Positions 36,701 through 48,763 of a stretch of 64,000 nucleotides of DNA are shown one piece after another (position 1 is the stretch's first letter; the number at the start of each line of letters is the position of its first letter). Source of the stretch: Pseudopyrenochaeta lycopersici (taxonomy: Eukaryota; Ascomycota; Dothideomycetes; Pleosporales; Pseudopyrenochaetaceae); assembly GCA_003313425.1 (NCBI GenBank), contig NHZP01000002.1:682001-746000 (forward strand), in the 5' to 3' direction. The position numbers were made by a program, and so were the translations under genes. The notes beneath the pieces are model-generated. The model saw nothing but the letters and a program-made list of their open reading frames with translations, was not told where the DNA came from and ran no database searches.

Positions 36701-39653
36701 GGTCTACATGGTGACAAACAAGAGGCACATTTAGAGTCAACGCTGACAAGTGGACTTTTAGGCTTCATACTTTGTATTTTTGGAGATATCGGAAGAACAT
36801 TCTCCGCTTAGGCGCCTGTTAAGGTACTGCAATTGCTCGTAGTCGCAGGTGAAATGGACTTGTGATGGCTGTGAATTTGATACGTAACGTGAGAACTCCA
36901 TAAGTGAGTGTGATTTGAAGAAGTGGCAAAACCCAAGATATGTCCTTGAGAGCAGACTGTTGTGGTCGCATCATGTGCTTGCCAGTAATCCGGCTGATGC
37001 TACTGTTGCATGGCAGCTGCCGATATCGCAGACTAAATATGCGAAAGGCACGATTTCATGAATCTTTATGCCTACTGGGTATGCATGTGGCGAACGGTTT
37101 CGGCCTTGATAATTGCCGGTAGTACTCGGAGTCTAAGGAAACGTCAGAAAAAGACACAGGAATGTGAAAAACTTCTCAGACGCGATAACACCTGTCTCGT
37201 CTGTCGGCCCGCCTGCTGATCGGTCGCACAATGCGGATGTAGCAGAGCGGCCTTACACCGTCAACAGGTGCGATAAGGGTTTCCACGGCCTGGCGGTCGG
37301 CATTGATTGCTATTTCGCACAATGCTGCGAACGAGGAGAAGCGAGTGTTTGAGAGTGCCGTTCACTGAGAATCAAGTCCAAACGAGCAAAGCTTGCCCAA
37401 TGCTTTGCTGTGGGGTGAGACATAAAGGTTTGATCGCAGGGACTGCCGGGCAAAGGATCAACGTCATGCGTAGTGGAGGTGGAGGATTGGATGAGAGCCC
37501 TTGCACTCGTCAAAGCCAGTCCATTGTGCTACTTTCGTTTTTCGGGAAGAAGTCTGCTCAATCGAATAATGGAAATGCTAACTGCGAACCGTCATGGTCG
37601 TTATTGTCGCCTTGAGCCAAAAAGCCGGTGTTTCATCAAGGATACTCTGGTTAGAGTGTCGTACTCTGCAAAGTATTCCCTAATGCCGATCACAGCATTG
37701 AAAGAACGTGGAGGAAGGTTGAGCAGTCGGTGCAACTCTGGCTCGAGATGTGATTAAAGTTATCGTAAGTGACACGATGGAAGGTGTGAGCTCCCATGAA
37801 AGCCGCAGGTTGCCGCCTCACTCATGCTCAAGGTTGCGCATCATTTACATTCGTTCTGGATCAAACTTGTTGGGTGGGCACGTCGCTTGATTGCGTGCAT
37901 CTCTTCACCGGCGGCTGGCTGGGTGGGGTACTGTCAACTAGACGAGTAAGCAACGCTTGTCGGCCCGCGTGATGGAGGACGTCTCGGAGGCGAGGCGACA
38001 AGGTTACACGGGATACAGCTGTCCTGCTGCTGTTGGACCGATGCCGGTTGTGGTGCGCTAGTGGGCAGCATGGACGTTGTTGAAGGCTGTGATGTGCGTC
38101 GTCTCAGCGGGCTCTTGCCAGTCAGACTCGATACCGGGAGATTTGACAGCACTTGGTGGCAAAAGAACAGAATTTTCGCGTCTTTGCGACATTAATGAGT
38201 TGGAGCGGATCTGAAAGTGCTCTGCTGTTCCTGCATGGCAAGCGCGGTTGACGTGTTCAAGCGAGGTGAAAAGAGGGATAGCTGGCAGCGCACAGTGCAT
38301 TGCTGAGGCTCAAATGACGTTGGGTGCAGAGGATGGCAAGGGAAAAGCAAGACGAAGCTAGGAAAAACTGCCCTGCAACCGTTCACCGTGTGCAGCATGG
38401 GGATGGAGGAGGGCGTCGTGGAGACAGCGCCAAGAAGTGCAGTGGAGCCGGGCATGATCAGCAAGGCGGAGCACTGAAGGGGCCTAGCAGGCGTTCAAAG
38501 GCAGCCATTCTGAGCGTAGCCAGTGTTCCCTCCAGGGTAGCCGTCGAGGGATGTTTTTCTGAGGAGCGGTGAAGACGGCCGCAAAGGCGGTTGAGTGCGG
38601 AGAAGCGATGGCATGAGGCAGGGCGGGCACTCCCGGTTTCAATTCGTTCAACCAGGAGCGCTCGAAGGCCACTCAAACCGATGGCGCTGCCATGTCTGAC
38701 ACTTGTGTTGCGCATCTGGGGCAGCCAATGGCTGGACAGCCTGGCTATTATTACACACGGCGGCGAGCTGATCATCAACAGGGAGAGGCATGGTGGAGGA
38801 GCGAGCGTGTCACAGAGCCGGCCTCGGACAGACGGCCGTCAGCGAGACAGGCGGCATGTGGGAGCACTCTGGGGATGCTTGGGCCCGGCATTAATATCAG
38901 TCTCGTAGAGAGAGAACGGCCGGTGGCAGGCTGGGCAAAGCATTGAGGGCAAGGTGGTTGCGATTACGCACTTGTCAGCAGGCAATGGGGCATCTGCATG
39001 CATATGCGAGCAAAGCAGACTTGTCTGGAGAGAGAGAGAGAGCGAGCGAGAGAGAGAGGAGGTGGAGGGGGTGTCTGTGTGTGAATGCTGCGTCACCATC
39101 GCCCATCGTGGCAGGACGCAACGAGAGCCGTCCCGTGACGGAAGGAGCGATGTGGACAGACGCGGCAGGAGCAGTCCCCCTCTCCGTGCGGCGGGTGAGA
39201 AGGGTGTGTGTGAAGGCTCCTGGGCCGCAAGAGCTGCGGTGCGCGCCCAACGACGATTAGACGCAGCGCATGAATGTGCTAGGGCTGGCCATATTATAGT
39301 ACGCGCACTGCCCAGCCGTTTTGAAATTTTGCTGGCGGGCGAAACTTTTCGAAGCCCGAATGCGCCTGCATGCCTGCCTGCTGCACGCTTTCCGCCCGTT
39401 ATACCAGCGCATGTCCTCGCCGGCCCCAGGGCCTCTCCTTCTTCTCCTCTTCCCCCTCTCTCTTCACTGTGGCCACCACACGCGACATGGGACGGTAGCA
39501 CATGTCCAAATGCCCGTGCAATGCGCGCTTTACCTCTGACTCTCGCCTGATTGCCAAAGGATCGCCCCGCGCGACCAAAAGTTATTATCGATAGCCTGCC
39601 GCCGCTAGATATTTTGCCGTCGCCCACCCTCACCCCCGATTGCTCCTGCCGCC
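33701..39653. other. Gene-poor region and upstream of the disordered-protein gene
   Basis: About 6 kb without a supported gene. From 33.7 to 37.8 kb the sequence is mixed to AT-rich with dense stops. From 38.3 kb it turns GC-rich, with long open frames on both strands that follow from composition; the last kilobase is best read as promoter and leader of the gene at 39654. Confidence 0.45.
39030..39061 (+). repeat. GA microsatellite
   Basis: A GA dinucleotide run interrupted by two GC steps lies about 600 bp upstream of the disordered-protein gene. Purine runs of this kind are common in fungal promoters; its length may vary between strains. Confidence 0.85.
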
Positions 39654-42035
39654 ATGGCGACGAGCGAACAAGTCAACTACGTCCCGCCTACGTGCGAGGA
39701 CTACCACTCCGACGACAGCGGCGTGCTTGAGTCGTTCACCGGGCGCAAGTCGCCCGCCGCCGCCAACGTCTCCACCAAACGCTCCCACCCTTCGGACCTG
39801 GACAAGGAGAAGCCGCCTGCTCAGGAGAGGGCCCACGCCAACATCGACCTCCGCAGCGACTCTGGGTATTCTAGCCTTACCGCCGCGACCGTGAGCAGCG
39901 CTGATTCGGCTCCAAGTGCCACAGTCGCTCCTCCCAGCGCCGTCCCCGTCGCCTCCCAGAGCCCGGCACCCAAGACCCGCCGCCCGACCGTCTCGTCTGA
40001 GCAGCGACAGCACAGCAACAGCAGCCCGCGCCCCAAGCCACTGTCGCGCACTGCCTCTCAGTCCTCGAGGCGCCCTCCCAACGGCCAGCGTCGCCCCACC
40101 CTGACGCAGGACCGCAGAGACCGCGAGGAAGAGTGCGTAGACCCCAATTGCACAAAGTGCGGGCCAAATGCGCTGCCCCGACGCCGACTAGACCTACTCC
40201 CCTCCCAGTCTGCACGCAACATCTCCATCCCAAGCGACCAGCGTTCAATGCAGTCCGACCCCGCTGCATACTACGCTTCACCCCCGTCGCCGACATATAC
40301 CCGACAACCCACCTACATGCAGGGTCCAGCTGTCGTCCAGCCTGCGCAGCAGCCACGTCGACGCTCTTCGTCAACCAGCCGCCCACGCCCCATGAGCTAT
40401 AGCGGTGAGCCTGGGGCCCCATACTGGGTCCCGGGTATGCCCGCACCCTACCCAAGCCCGCCTCAAGAGCGTGGTCCTCCCCCAGCTCCCTCTGCATACC
40501 GCAACATGTCTCAGTACAACCACATGCCTGCGGCCTCCCAAATGGGACCGTATATGGCGCCTCACACGCAACCCAACGGCTACTATCCCCAGCAGCAATA
40601 CCCAGTCCAGACGACGCCACCGTACGACCTACAGAGACCAACCCTGTCCACCCGCAACTCGTCCACCTACGGCGCTCGCAACCAACCTGCACCCATTGTT
40701 ACGCAGGACCGTCGCGAGCTCCCCAGGCACTCGGCGAGGTATGGACCGCCTCAGAGCGCTACCCAACCAAAGTTCCCGCCACTGCAGATTGGAAATGAAG
40801 CCTATGAAAGCCCTGCCACCGACTCCTCGTCAGAAGAAGAGTATGAGGATCCTCGCAACACTCGTGCCGTCATGGCTCCACCAAAGCTCAAGCGGTCCAA
40901 GAGCCCCAAGCGGCGTCCAAGTCTTCGTCATGCTGCCACTACTCAAGTTGTTGATCGGCTCGAGCGCCGCCAGTCAATCGTGATACCTGAGCGCCCAAAG
41001 GACCGCGGCCGCGCCCCGCGAGTAAGTGACGCTTCAACCCGTGTGTCGACTAGCCGCCCTGCCGCCCCTTCGCGCAAGACGCAGTCAGAATACGACACTC
41101 GTCCTGCCCGCGTCCTTGTCAACAGCTCCAAGGCCAGTCGCCGACAAACAACGCAAATCTACGACAAGATGTACGAGCAATACGCCCAAGCAAAGGCTAT
41201 CGAAGAGCGATTGGCCAAAGCAAAGGCCCTTGAGGAGCAGATGGCTCAAGCCCAGGCTCAGGCCCAGGCTCGAGAGATGGCTGAGACTAGAGCTCTACTA
41301 CAAGCCGAAGCCAGAGCTCGCGAGGAACAATACAAAGCCGAGCAGAGACGCCAAAAACGAAGCTCCAAGGTGTATTACCCATCGGAGATTTATGATGACG
41401 ATGACAACGACGGTGAGTCCGAAGAGGAAGAGAGGCATGTCCGCCCGAGAGAGAGTCGCCGCCGGCCAACTCTCTCAGAAAGCCGTAAAGCCAAAGAACG
41501 CGTTACGACATCGGCTGCTGAGGACTACATCAGTGCCCAACGCGGCAGCCAGATTCCGTACAGTGATCAGATTCACAGTGCTGCGAAAAGGGCTTCTCGC
41601 ATTCCCTCTGGACCCTCAAAGTCTGGATCGTCTCGAAGCGAAGGGAGCGACAAGCAAAGTCAGTCTGCCCGTACCGTCGCCACCAACGGAAACAATGAGA
41701 TTCGGCTGCGAGTGGATGCTTCTGCTCCACTCAGCCTCCAATTCAATGGTGACATGGAGGGACGCACTCTGCAACTGCTTCCTGCAGAAAATGGCATGGC
41801 TGACATTGTCATTGGCAATGCCCGAGGCGGCGAGAATGCGTATCACACCAGTGAACGAGGCAGCATTCTGGGTAGCAGCAGGAAGTCCTTGGTTGCAAAC
41901 CAAGCACGGAGAGATGCAGAAGAGATGACAGAAAGAAGCTCGCGCAGCGTCCGCAGCAGGCGAGAAGGCAGGGGTGGAGAGATTCGAAGTGACCGCGATG
42001 GTCAGCGACACGTTTTGCAACGATATCGTAACTAA
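39654..42035 (+). CDS. Disordered Ser/Pro-rich protein with coiled coil
   Basis: Intronless, 793 residues, start in perfect Kozak context (GCCGCCATGG). Residues 1-150 are Ser/Ala/Pro-rich; a short cysteine motif CVDPNCTKCGP lies near residue 160; 210-330 is Pro/Tyr/Gln-rich; basic and acidic clusters follow. A predicted coiled coil at about 500-570 is Ala/Glu/Gln-rich (KAIEERLAKAKALEEQMAQA). Near 675-730 there is a better ordered, conserved-looking block (IRLRVDASAPLSLQFNGDMEG and onward), and the C-terminus is Arg-rich. There is no signal peptide or membrane segment. The gene resembles uncharacterised Pezizomycotina proteins annotated as basic proline-rich; no function can be assigned. A scaffold or nuclear role would fit the composition but is inference. 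Confidence 0.85.
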   Translation: MATSEQVNYVPPTCEDYHSDDSGVLESFTGRKSPAAANVSTKRSHPSDLDKEKPPAQERAHANIDLRSDSGYSSLTAATVSSADSAPSATVAPPSAVPVASQSPAPKTRRPTVSSEQRQHSNSSPRPKPLSRTASQSSRRPPNGQRRPTLTQDRRDREEECVDPNCTKCGPNALPRRRLDLLPSQSARNISIPSDQRSMQSDPAAYYASPPSPTYTRQPTYMQGPAVVQPAQQPRRRSSSTSRPRPMSYSGEPGAPYWVPGMPAPYPSPPQERGPPPAPSAYRNMSQYNHMPAASQMGPYMAPHTQPNGYYPQQQYPVQTTPPYDLQRPTLSTRNSSTYGARNQPAPIVTQDRRELPRHSARYGPPQSATQPKFPPLQIGNEAYESPATDSSSEEEYEDPRNTRAVMAPPKLKRSKSPKRRPSLRHAATTQVVDRLERRQSIVIPERPKDRGRAPRVSDASTRVSTSRPAAPSRKTQSEYDTRPARVLVNSSKASRRQTTQIYDKMYEQYAQAKAIEERLAKAKALEEQMAQAQAQAQAREMAETRALLQAEARAREEQYKAEQRRQKRSSKVYYPSEIYDDDDNDGESEEEERHVRPRESRRRPTLSESRKAKERVTTSAAEDYISAQRGSQIPYSDQIHSAAKRASRIPSGPSKSGSSRSEGSDKQSQSARTVATNGNNEIRLRVDASAPLSLQFNGDMEGRTLQLLPAENGMADIVIGNARGGENAYHTSERGSILGSSRKSLVANQARRDAEEMTERSSRSVRSRREGRGGEIRSDRDGQRHVLQRYRN

Positions 42036-43858
42036 AGATTTCCTCCACCTAACTGCCTTCGAACCACTCACCACGAAGCCACGGCCGATTTCAAAAATCC
42101 TCTTCCACGTTTTTTTCTATTTGGATTTGCGTTCCCTTATTGGATTTCATAGCATGCGTTTTGTCTTACATTTCCTCCTTGGGCGGTCTGAACTTGAACC
42201 AAAAGTTTTCGTTTGAGCGTGGCTGGCCCAGCGCTAGCTCGCTCCTCAGAAAGGTTTGGCTCGATTGGTTTGCTCATTCTGGACGCTTGGTGCCATTCTC
42301 CATTCGTGTTCTCTGTTTGTTTGCTGCGTTTCTTCCTTGCGACAGTGCAGGTCACATTGTTATTGTTTGCTAGACTGGAACGCTCACGCACACCAACATT
42401 GCATGCGTGGCATTTTCACCATTGGACATTGGTATCAGATTGTAAGGCTTATTTCTGTGGACATTTCCGAGCGACGCGCCTTTTCCTTTTCGAGTATCCT
42501 TCTTACCTTTTTCTTGCACTATACCTGCTCCTCGCGGAGGCTTTTCGGATTTTCGGCGGATCTAATACCTTTCTGGCTTGTTGATTTGGATGGCAGATGC
42601 TGGTTTCTTTTGCAAAAACAAGGGGGTTTGATGTGTTGGCATTTACTTGAGCGTTGAAGCGAGCTACGAAGAAATGATGATGGACGATGATGATCACGCT
42701 GCGTTGGTTAAGATAGCATATAGGAACAGGCACCGTCAAAGACAGCGCAATTACAGCTAGCCTGTACTGTGTCTATTTGGCGGAGACCGAATTGACTTGT
42801 TTCCTCGACACCAAACTTTTCTCGATTCCTCTACGTGATTAGGTTCAGCTTGTGTTTTTTGCTTTTTCCTGACTGCATAGGGCGAACGACCTCGGTGTCC
42901 TGGACTAATCTATTCCTGGCTCGGTATGAGCGTCTCCGACAGCCCAAATCTTCATCATCACCCTCCGCAAGAACTTAACTCGTCAGACTTTCATTCCACC
43001 GACATACCCCGCAAGCCACACTGGACATAATTACACATGCACCTTAAATTGCGATCTGTCCATTACGCTGAGATTTGGTACCGTACGGAAATTTGGTTGC
43101 TGTATTGAAAAAGTCTCCGAACCCTTCCTGGCCACAGCCTCACTTCACAGTTAGAGTCGCGTGATGTCGAATCTGCGTGTCATAAATACATGACACATGC
43201 CACCCAAAATAAACATTTCGACACGACATACGACACACGTCGTTCCCGACATAACCTCTATCTGACAACTCTCCTGTTTCACGTCACGGCACTCCACAAT
43301 TCCCGCCGCGCTGGCACAGGGACCATCGAGAACGCTCTGATGCTTCCAAAGTGAAGGGAGACAAATGATCGCCAATGACCTGGTTTAGGAAGCCTGGCAA
43401 ATTCATGTTAGACTTTGAGGGATGGGACTTTGAAGCGACTAGATTGAGATGCATGTGGGAAAAGGCCGAAGGGTGCCGGTCGATCACCAGAGTGTGCAAC
43501 CCTTACAAAGATCTTTTTTTTGGATAGGGCGCTGCAGAAGAGGTTACCAGACAGCGCGATACTTTATTACTGCAGACAGAACGATGACCATGTTACACGA
43601 TCTCTTTAGGTCATAATTGTGCGTAAATTCAACCTTGCGTGATACGATGAAGCGATTGAAAATGTAAGCTTAACGCAGCCTTCGCGATGTTGAGCTGCCT
43701 GACTCAGTCTACCACTTCCTAGCGTCCCGTAGACTTCACCTACGTCGTCAAGTGGGCAGTGGGTTTGATATCTTCTGATAGTTGAACTCGTAACGCAAAG
43801 TTTCTTCCATGCAAGAGTCAGCTTTTCGCCCTACTCCCTTCCAATCGAAGTTCCTACT
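42036..43858. other. 3' flanks between convergent genes
   Basis: This 1.8 kb lies between the stops of the disordered-protein gene (plus) and a small secreted protein gene (minus), so it should hold two terminator regions. The first 700 bp is T-rich, as expected for a long 3' UTR. Overlapping frames on both strands are judged spurious. Confidence 0.5.
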
Positions 43859-44363
43859 CTAGACACAATCACTCCCACCGTACACAAATGTTCCATCCGA
43901 GTTCTCACATCCGCACGTTCCGTCGTCTGGGCTCTTGATACAACCCGCACCCTCGCCACTCTCTTCGCCCGCCACAGCCGCCGCATCCCAATAGAACGTC
44001 CAGGAATCATCGTCACTTGTCACTGAGGTTCCAGGTGCACAGTTGTACGCTTCGCAAGTGCCGTATGGAGCGCCGTTGACCTTGTCGTATTGGTGGTCTG
44101 TTGTGAATACGGCAAAGGTTTGTTTGCTAGTGCGAGTGTTGTGGCTACATTCTGCGGCCTGAATGGCTTTTGATGTCTTTACAGCTATAATAGGAGTGCT
44201 CATAAGTCTATATTCTACAGGAATGGTGCAGAAGGCGCAGCTTACGTGGGCAAGTCGGAGCGGAAGGAAATTTGCCCTTGGTGTTCGAGGTCGCGGGATC
44301 AAGAGTCGCGCTTATGGCTGTCACCAGTGTGAGTACAGTGATGATAGTTGATTGGGCGAGCAT
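43859..44363 (-). CDS. Small secreted cysteine-rich protein, effector-like
   Basis: Two exons, 44363-44246 and 44184-43859, joined across a 61-nt intron (GTAAGC...ATTATAG), give 147 residues. The N-terminus is a clear signal peptide (MLAQSTIITVLTLVTAISA, predicted cut after residue 19). The mature part has eight cysteines, enough for four disulfides, and is rich in Gly, Asp and Ser with few basic residues towards the C-terminus, which ends close to its last Cys. No membrane anchor or enzymatic motif is seen. Length, signal and cysteine content fit apoplastic effectors or adhesin-like surface proteins of plant-associated fungi. The unspliced frame reads through the intron's 3' part, so a naive prediction would miss the signal peptide. 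Function unknown. Confidence 0.8.
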
Positions 44364-44447
44364 CTTGGGTTGTGGTGGTGTTCAAACGAAGGTCTTGGGT
44401 ATATTGGTCCACAAATGGGTTCTAATTGAGACATCAATTGGCACTTG

Positions 44448-44454
44448 TTATATA
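44448..44454 (-). promoter_or_regulatory. TATA box of the first secreted-protein gene
   Basis: TATATAA on the minus strand lies about 85 nt upstream of the ATG at 44363, a spacing that suggests a short leader and strong regulated transcription. Confidence 0.6.
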
Positions 44455-47400
44455 CACCTGAATTACCAAATATTTTCAAAATCGAAATTCGCTCTCAGTA
44501 CCATTCGATCCACATGCACGTACCGGCACTTACGTACTGTTTCCTTCGGCTGTTGGGAGATGACGTTGTTTCAAGATTTCGATGAAACATGCTAAACATG
44601 GATGACCCGTCAATTTTACAGATGATTTCAGTAGATTGGCAATATTTTTGATATCCTAGTATAACACAACTTGAAGACTACAAACAGAGCGCAAAACATG
44701 TAGATCAAGCTCCACACAGCGTAGTTAGGACTTTGTTAGCTAATTTGGACCAATCTGGTGGATCATGCAACGGTGTGCATATCCATTTAGGTAGTCCCAG
44801 AGCCTGCGAGGGCATTAGAAAACCAGTTTATGCAACAATATATGTAGTAACATGAGATTGGGGGTAAAAGGGGTATGGTCAGGATAGCTTGAAAAGATTC
44901 ACATAATGGTCTCATCGCATTGGAACTTCTGGTCACTTGTCGAGGTGGTTCATTTGTTCAGTAAGTTGGACCAAAAAAAAGGGCTACTGCTATTCCAAAA
45001 CAAGGCGCCAGATTTGCAGCTGATATTCCAGAGGTATCCCCAAAGCGACTGCAACAGATCAAGCCCCGGAATCCACCTGGTACTTGTTTATGAGTAGTCG
45101 AGATTACCAAGCAACATCTTTAAGCCTAATAAACATAGACCATTTAAAAGATCCGTCTGGATATGCCACTAGCAATACCGCTTCTTGATCCCAGTTAAAT
45201 ACTGGATCTCAAGTGGTCCTAAAACGGCAAAATGCTGTGATCTAGTCGAAACTATCTTAAAGTGCACCGAAGATGTTACAAGCAATGACCTCGACAGATG
45301 CTACCTCCAAACTGGCAGAATCTTTTCGAGTTCCCTCAGCAGTATATTGAATTTCTCCGATTTCTTACACTTTCATTGTTGTAATCTTGTAAGCCTAATC
45401 TCATAGGTTGTATTGGAATCGAAGAGAGATGAGACTTGGGCAGAATTGTTGCAACGTGCCGAATTGCATAAGAATTATAGGCGCCTCACATACCAAAGGG
45501 CCGAGACAGTGGGATGTTGTCGAAGCGAAAGTATTGTGAGCTGGGAATTTTCTAGAGGGCGTGAGCAACGGGTTGCTATCACTTATGCTGAGTGAACCTT
45601 GCATAGTAGAAGGTGAAGCAGCACCCCATCGAGTGATTCACACGTGCAGAAAGTTCTATATATGGGAGATTATGGAGAGATTTATGTTATACCTGCTTCC
45701 ATTAGGTGGTAGGTTCAGTGCACCCAAACTTTGTAGCATTGATGCTTTCGTCGACAGTGTGAAGCCATCCAATCAAAAATATCAACTGTTCTGGGCAACC
45801 ACATGGAGGACAAAATTATATATTGAGCACTGTATACAACAAACTTTGCTACAAAACTACTGTGCCCTTACTTGCAATAATACAGTGGAATTGACCTGCT
45901 GCAATGTTTACTAATGAGCATACGCAAATTGCTGAGCAAGGCCGTTCATCGACTCTAACCGCCACTCGCATTTCACTTTATCACCAGAAAGTGTGGAGGT
46001 CTTAAAGATACAAATGAAACAACCGGGCAGAGTTTTGTCAGTGTCTAAGGCACATCACGTCGAATTCGAACATATTTGCTGAAGCGGTCCACGGGAATGG
46101 AACAACTATTTTGAGAGATTTGTATGTGTGTGCCAAACACTGGTCGCTCCATGAATCTATGTGCCACTTGAACCCTGAGAGGACAACCAAAACACTGTAT
46201 TAGCACCACTATTTAATTTTAGTGTCCTTGGCGTAACCTAGCATCCGCTTTGGTCAAGTACTGCCAGTGAGTAGGACCAAATCCGTCGACACATAAGGGT
46301 GATTAAGAAGATCAAGGACTGGCACAATAAAACTGATTTGAGTCAAATTGGCATGACAGTCGATGATATTAAGAGTGCTGACAACAAGACTGCTTTCGAT
46401 CTGCAACAAGAGCTTAGTAGCTGGCTCAAGGAGGAAAAAATCCCAGGATATGACATGATTTTGATTATCTTAGAGCTCAAAGGGCATGGAAATCGTGGTA
46501 TATGAGCATTCATACATGCTGTTGATGAATGAATTAACAATTTATCCGATAATTGCTACACGGAATCATTGCAGTCTTCGAACTGGATGTTTAGAATATA
46601 TCAAGACTATATTTGGAGCAAGGATTGACATCATGATATATATAACTTAAAATTGTCTCCCAATATGCAAAATCTGAGAATCCAAAGAGTGGATTATCAT
46701 TTTTCATGATCAGAACATGCTGAGCATGAGGATTTTCGTAAAGATTGAGCTATAGAGTCCCAACTATGTAGTCCTTTAATACAACATCTATCTGAATTGT
46801 ATGTAATGCTATCATCACGTCTTACTCCACATAATCCTTTCCTCCAGGGGCTATTTGCCCAATTCCCGTCCCTCGGCGCAGAGAAAGTCTCTACGCCTGT
46901 CGGCTACATTCCATTAAACTTGAAAAGTTGCATAAGAGACTTCTATACGCAGTATACAATTTTCAGAGCATTTAAATGAGTTGTACAATACTAGCAGTAA
47001 ATACAATCTTTCAGATATTGGTGAACAATATTCAACGAAAATTTTACGGCTTAGTTAAGATATATCATGCCGCCAAGCCCAAGCTGACGATTGATCCCTT
47101 CAGAGTAATTCACAAGCCAGTTGTTAAATCTCACTAAATCTGACTCGCACAAAGTTACGTCATTGAATCAATGCTGTCATCCAATGCTTCTCTGGGTGGG
47201 CCTACATGCACTCGATCTGGCACACAACGATACTGTTGTATCTTTCGAAATTGCTGGGAAAAGCTTGGATCCACTCAGCATGGGACTGTAGCGGAATGTG
47301 AGATTGTGCCGATGAGTTTGGGCTGTTTCACATCGAATTCTCGAAGAGAACAGTGAAGCGACTATGAAGCGCGTTATGGGGACACAAATCTAGGTGGTAA

Positions 47401-48763
47401 AACTCTCTAGTGCCAGAAACAGCCACCTAGAAGAAAGAAATACCCAATTGTAGAAACGAAACCCGTAGTATGTGAGGATTTAATGCAGTATTGAGTGCCC
47501 AAATGCGAATCCTCTCAACAAGGCTATTCCGCCAATCCAATTCCTTACCGTGAAGGACTTCGAAGTGCAATCATCGGACGATGCCTGAAATCCACAGTGG
47601 CCATTTATAAAGCACATCTCAACGTAAATGAGCTGAACAAGAACAAGGTCTGCTCTACAAACTTGTGACCTCACGCATACAACGTTCGTCGCTTCTTTCT
47701 CGCATGGAGTGCGGATCCATTATTGAGCTCGTTCTCAATAACACAAAGAGCCCTTGCACACGACTATCGAGCTAGACCAAAAATAGAATCTAGGACTCAT
47801 TCCCCAACCTTTGAATGCAAAGAGAAATTTTAAGCTTCGAGGCCCACTAGATGGAGAAAGGATATACGCGAATCCGCCAATCTGTCACGGCATAAGCTGC
47901 TGTGTTAAGCTTATTGGTGAAGCACGTTCCATATGCAGCTGGCACTCTAGAATCGATGGATGTCAAAGGTTTTCTGTACAGGATTTTGCTAGGCAGAATG
48001 GTGGGGAGCGTAGCTAACTTCCTCAAAGAAACTCGAAGACGACATCGAGGAGATTTGCGACGACCGAGACTATGATTTACAATAGCCTCAGCCCTAATGA
48101 CCATTCAACATCCTTTTCTCTACCTATACCTAATCACTTCTTTTTGACATCTTAAGCCGTCTCTTTCCATTTGTAAATGTTGTTGCCTTTGCCTACGCAA
48201 GTGGCATTTTTGCCGAGTCATCCACAGCGCTAGCTAAGCCCGTAGAATACACGACGAACACCAAGGCTTCCTTCCTCTCCACAACAAGCCCGCAAGTCTG
48301 CTCCATGCCGGTAGCATGAACAGCCTACTTCCAATTGAATCTGTTGCTGTTGGCTGAGTGGGCCTGGTGTAAGTTTGGCGACCCTTGGCAATGCGTTCCG
48401 AATTCCCGATCCTTGCCAGTTGCATCTCATGACAAGCCGACGAGACGGAACTCGGAACGCGAATTTCCTTGTAACCTTCCCATCACGCTGTGGTTGCCAA
48501 CACTGCCAACGATTCCAAGAGGGCTGTTCTCCGCGTGAAGAGAAGGGGAATGATAGTAATTGCATCTACCAATTGAAAATGACGGTGGGAGAGCTCGTCT
48601 TATCGGGGTTGCCACGGCGCACGTCCGCCGTGCTATTGTGTTTAGATGAGTGGTGTATAAGATGCCTCGAGGCACGCAACCTGGTCTTATCTAGTTTACC
48701 CATTCTCTGGAACGATCTCCACACGAAGTATTCTCAATTGCATTCTATTCAACCGATTGGACC
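44455..48763. other. Gene-poor AT-rich region
   Basis: About 4.3 kb with dense stops. One plus-strand segment at 46299-46505 has coding-like composition (charged, helical) but lacks an ATG and partners; see findings. No element ends or long repeats were recognised. The final 500 bp is the upstream region of the symporter gene. Confidence 0.45.

Noticed and set aside
38839..39633. Minus-strand frame of 264 codons upstream of the disordered-protein gene
   Set aside because: All frames are open in this GC-rich leader region; Ser/Leu repeat arises from the GA microsatellite.
42213..42657. Cys/Phe-rich plus-strand frames after the disordered-protein gene
   Set aside because: They lie in a T-rich 3' UTR-like region and resemble no protein.
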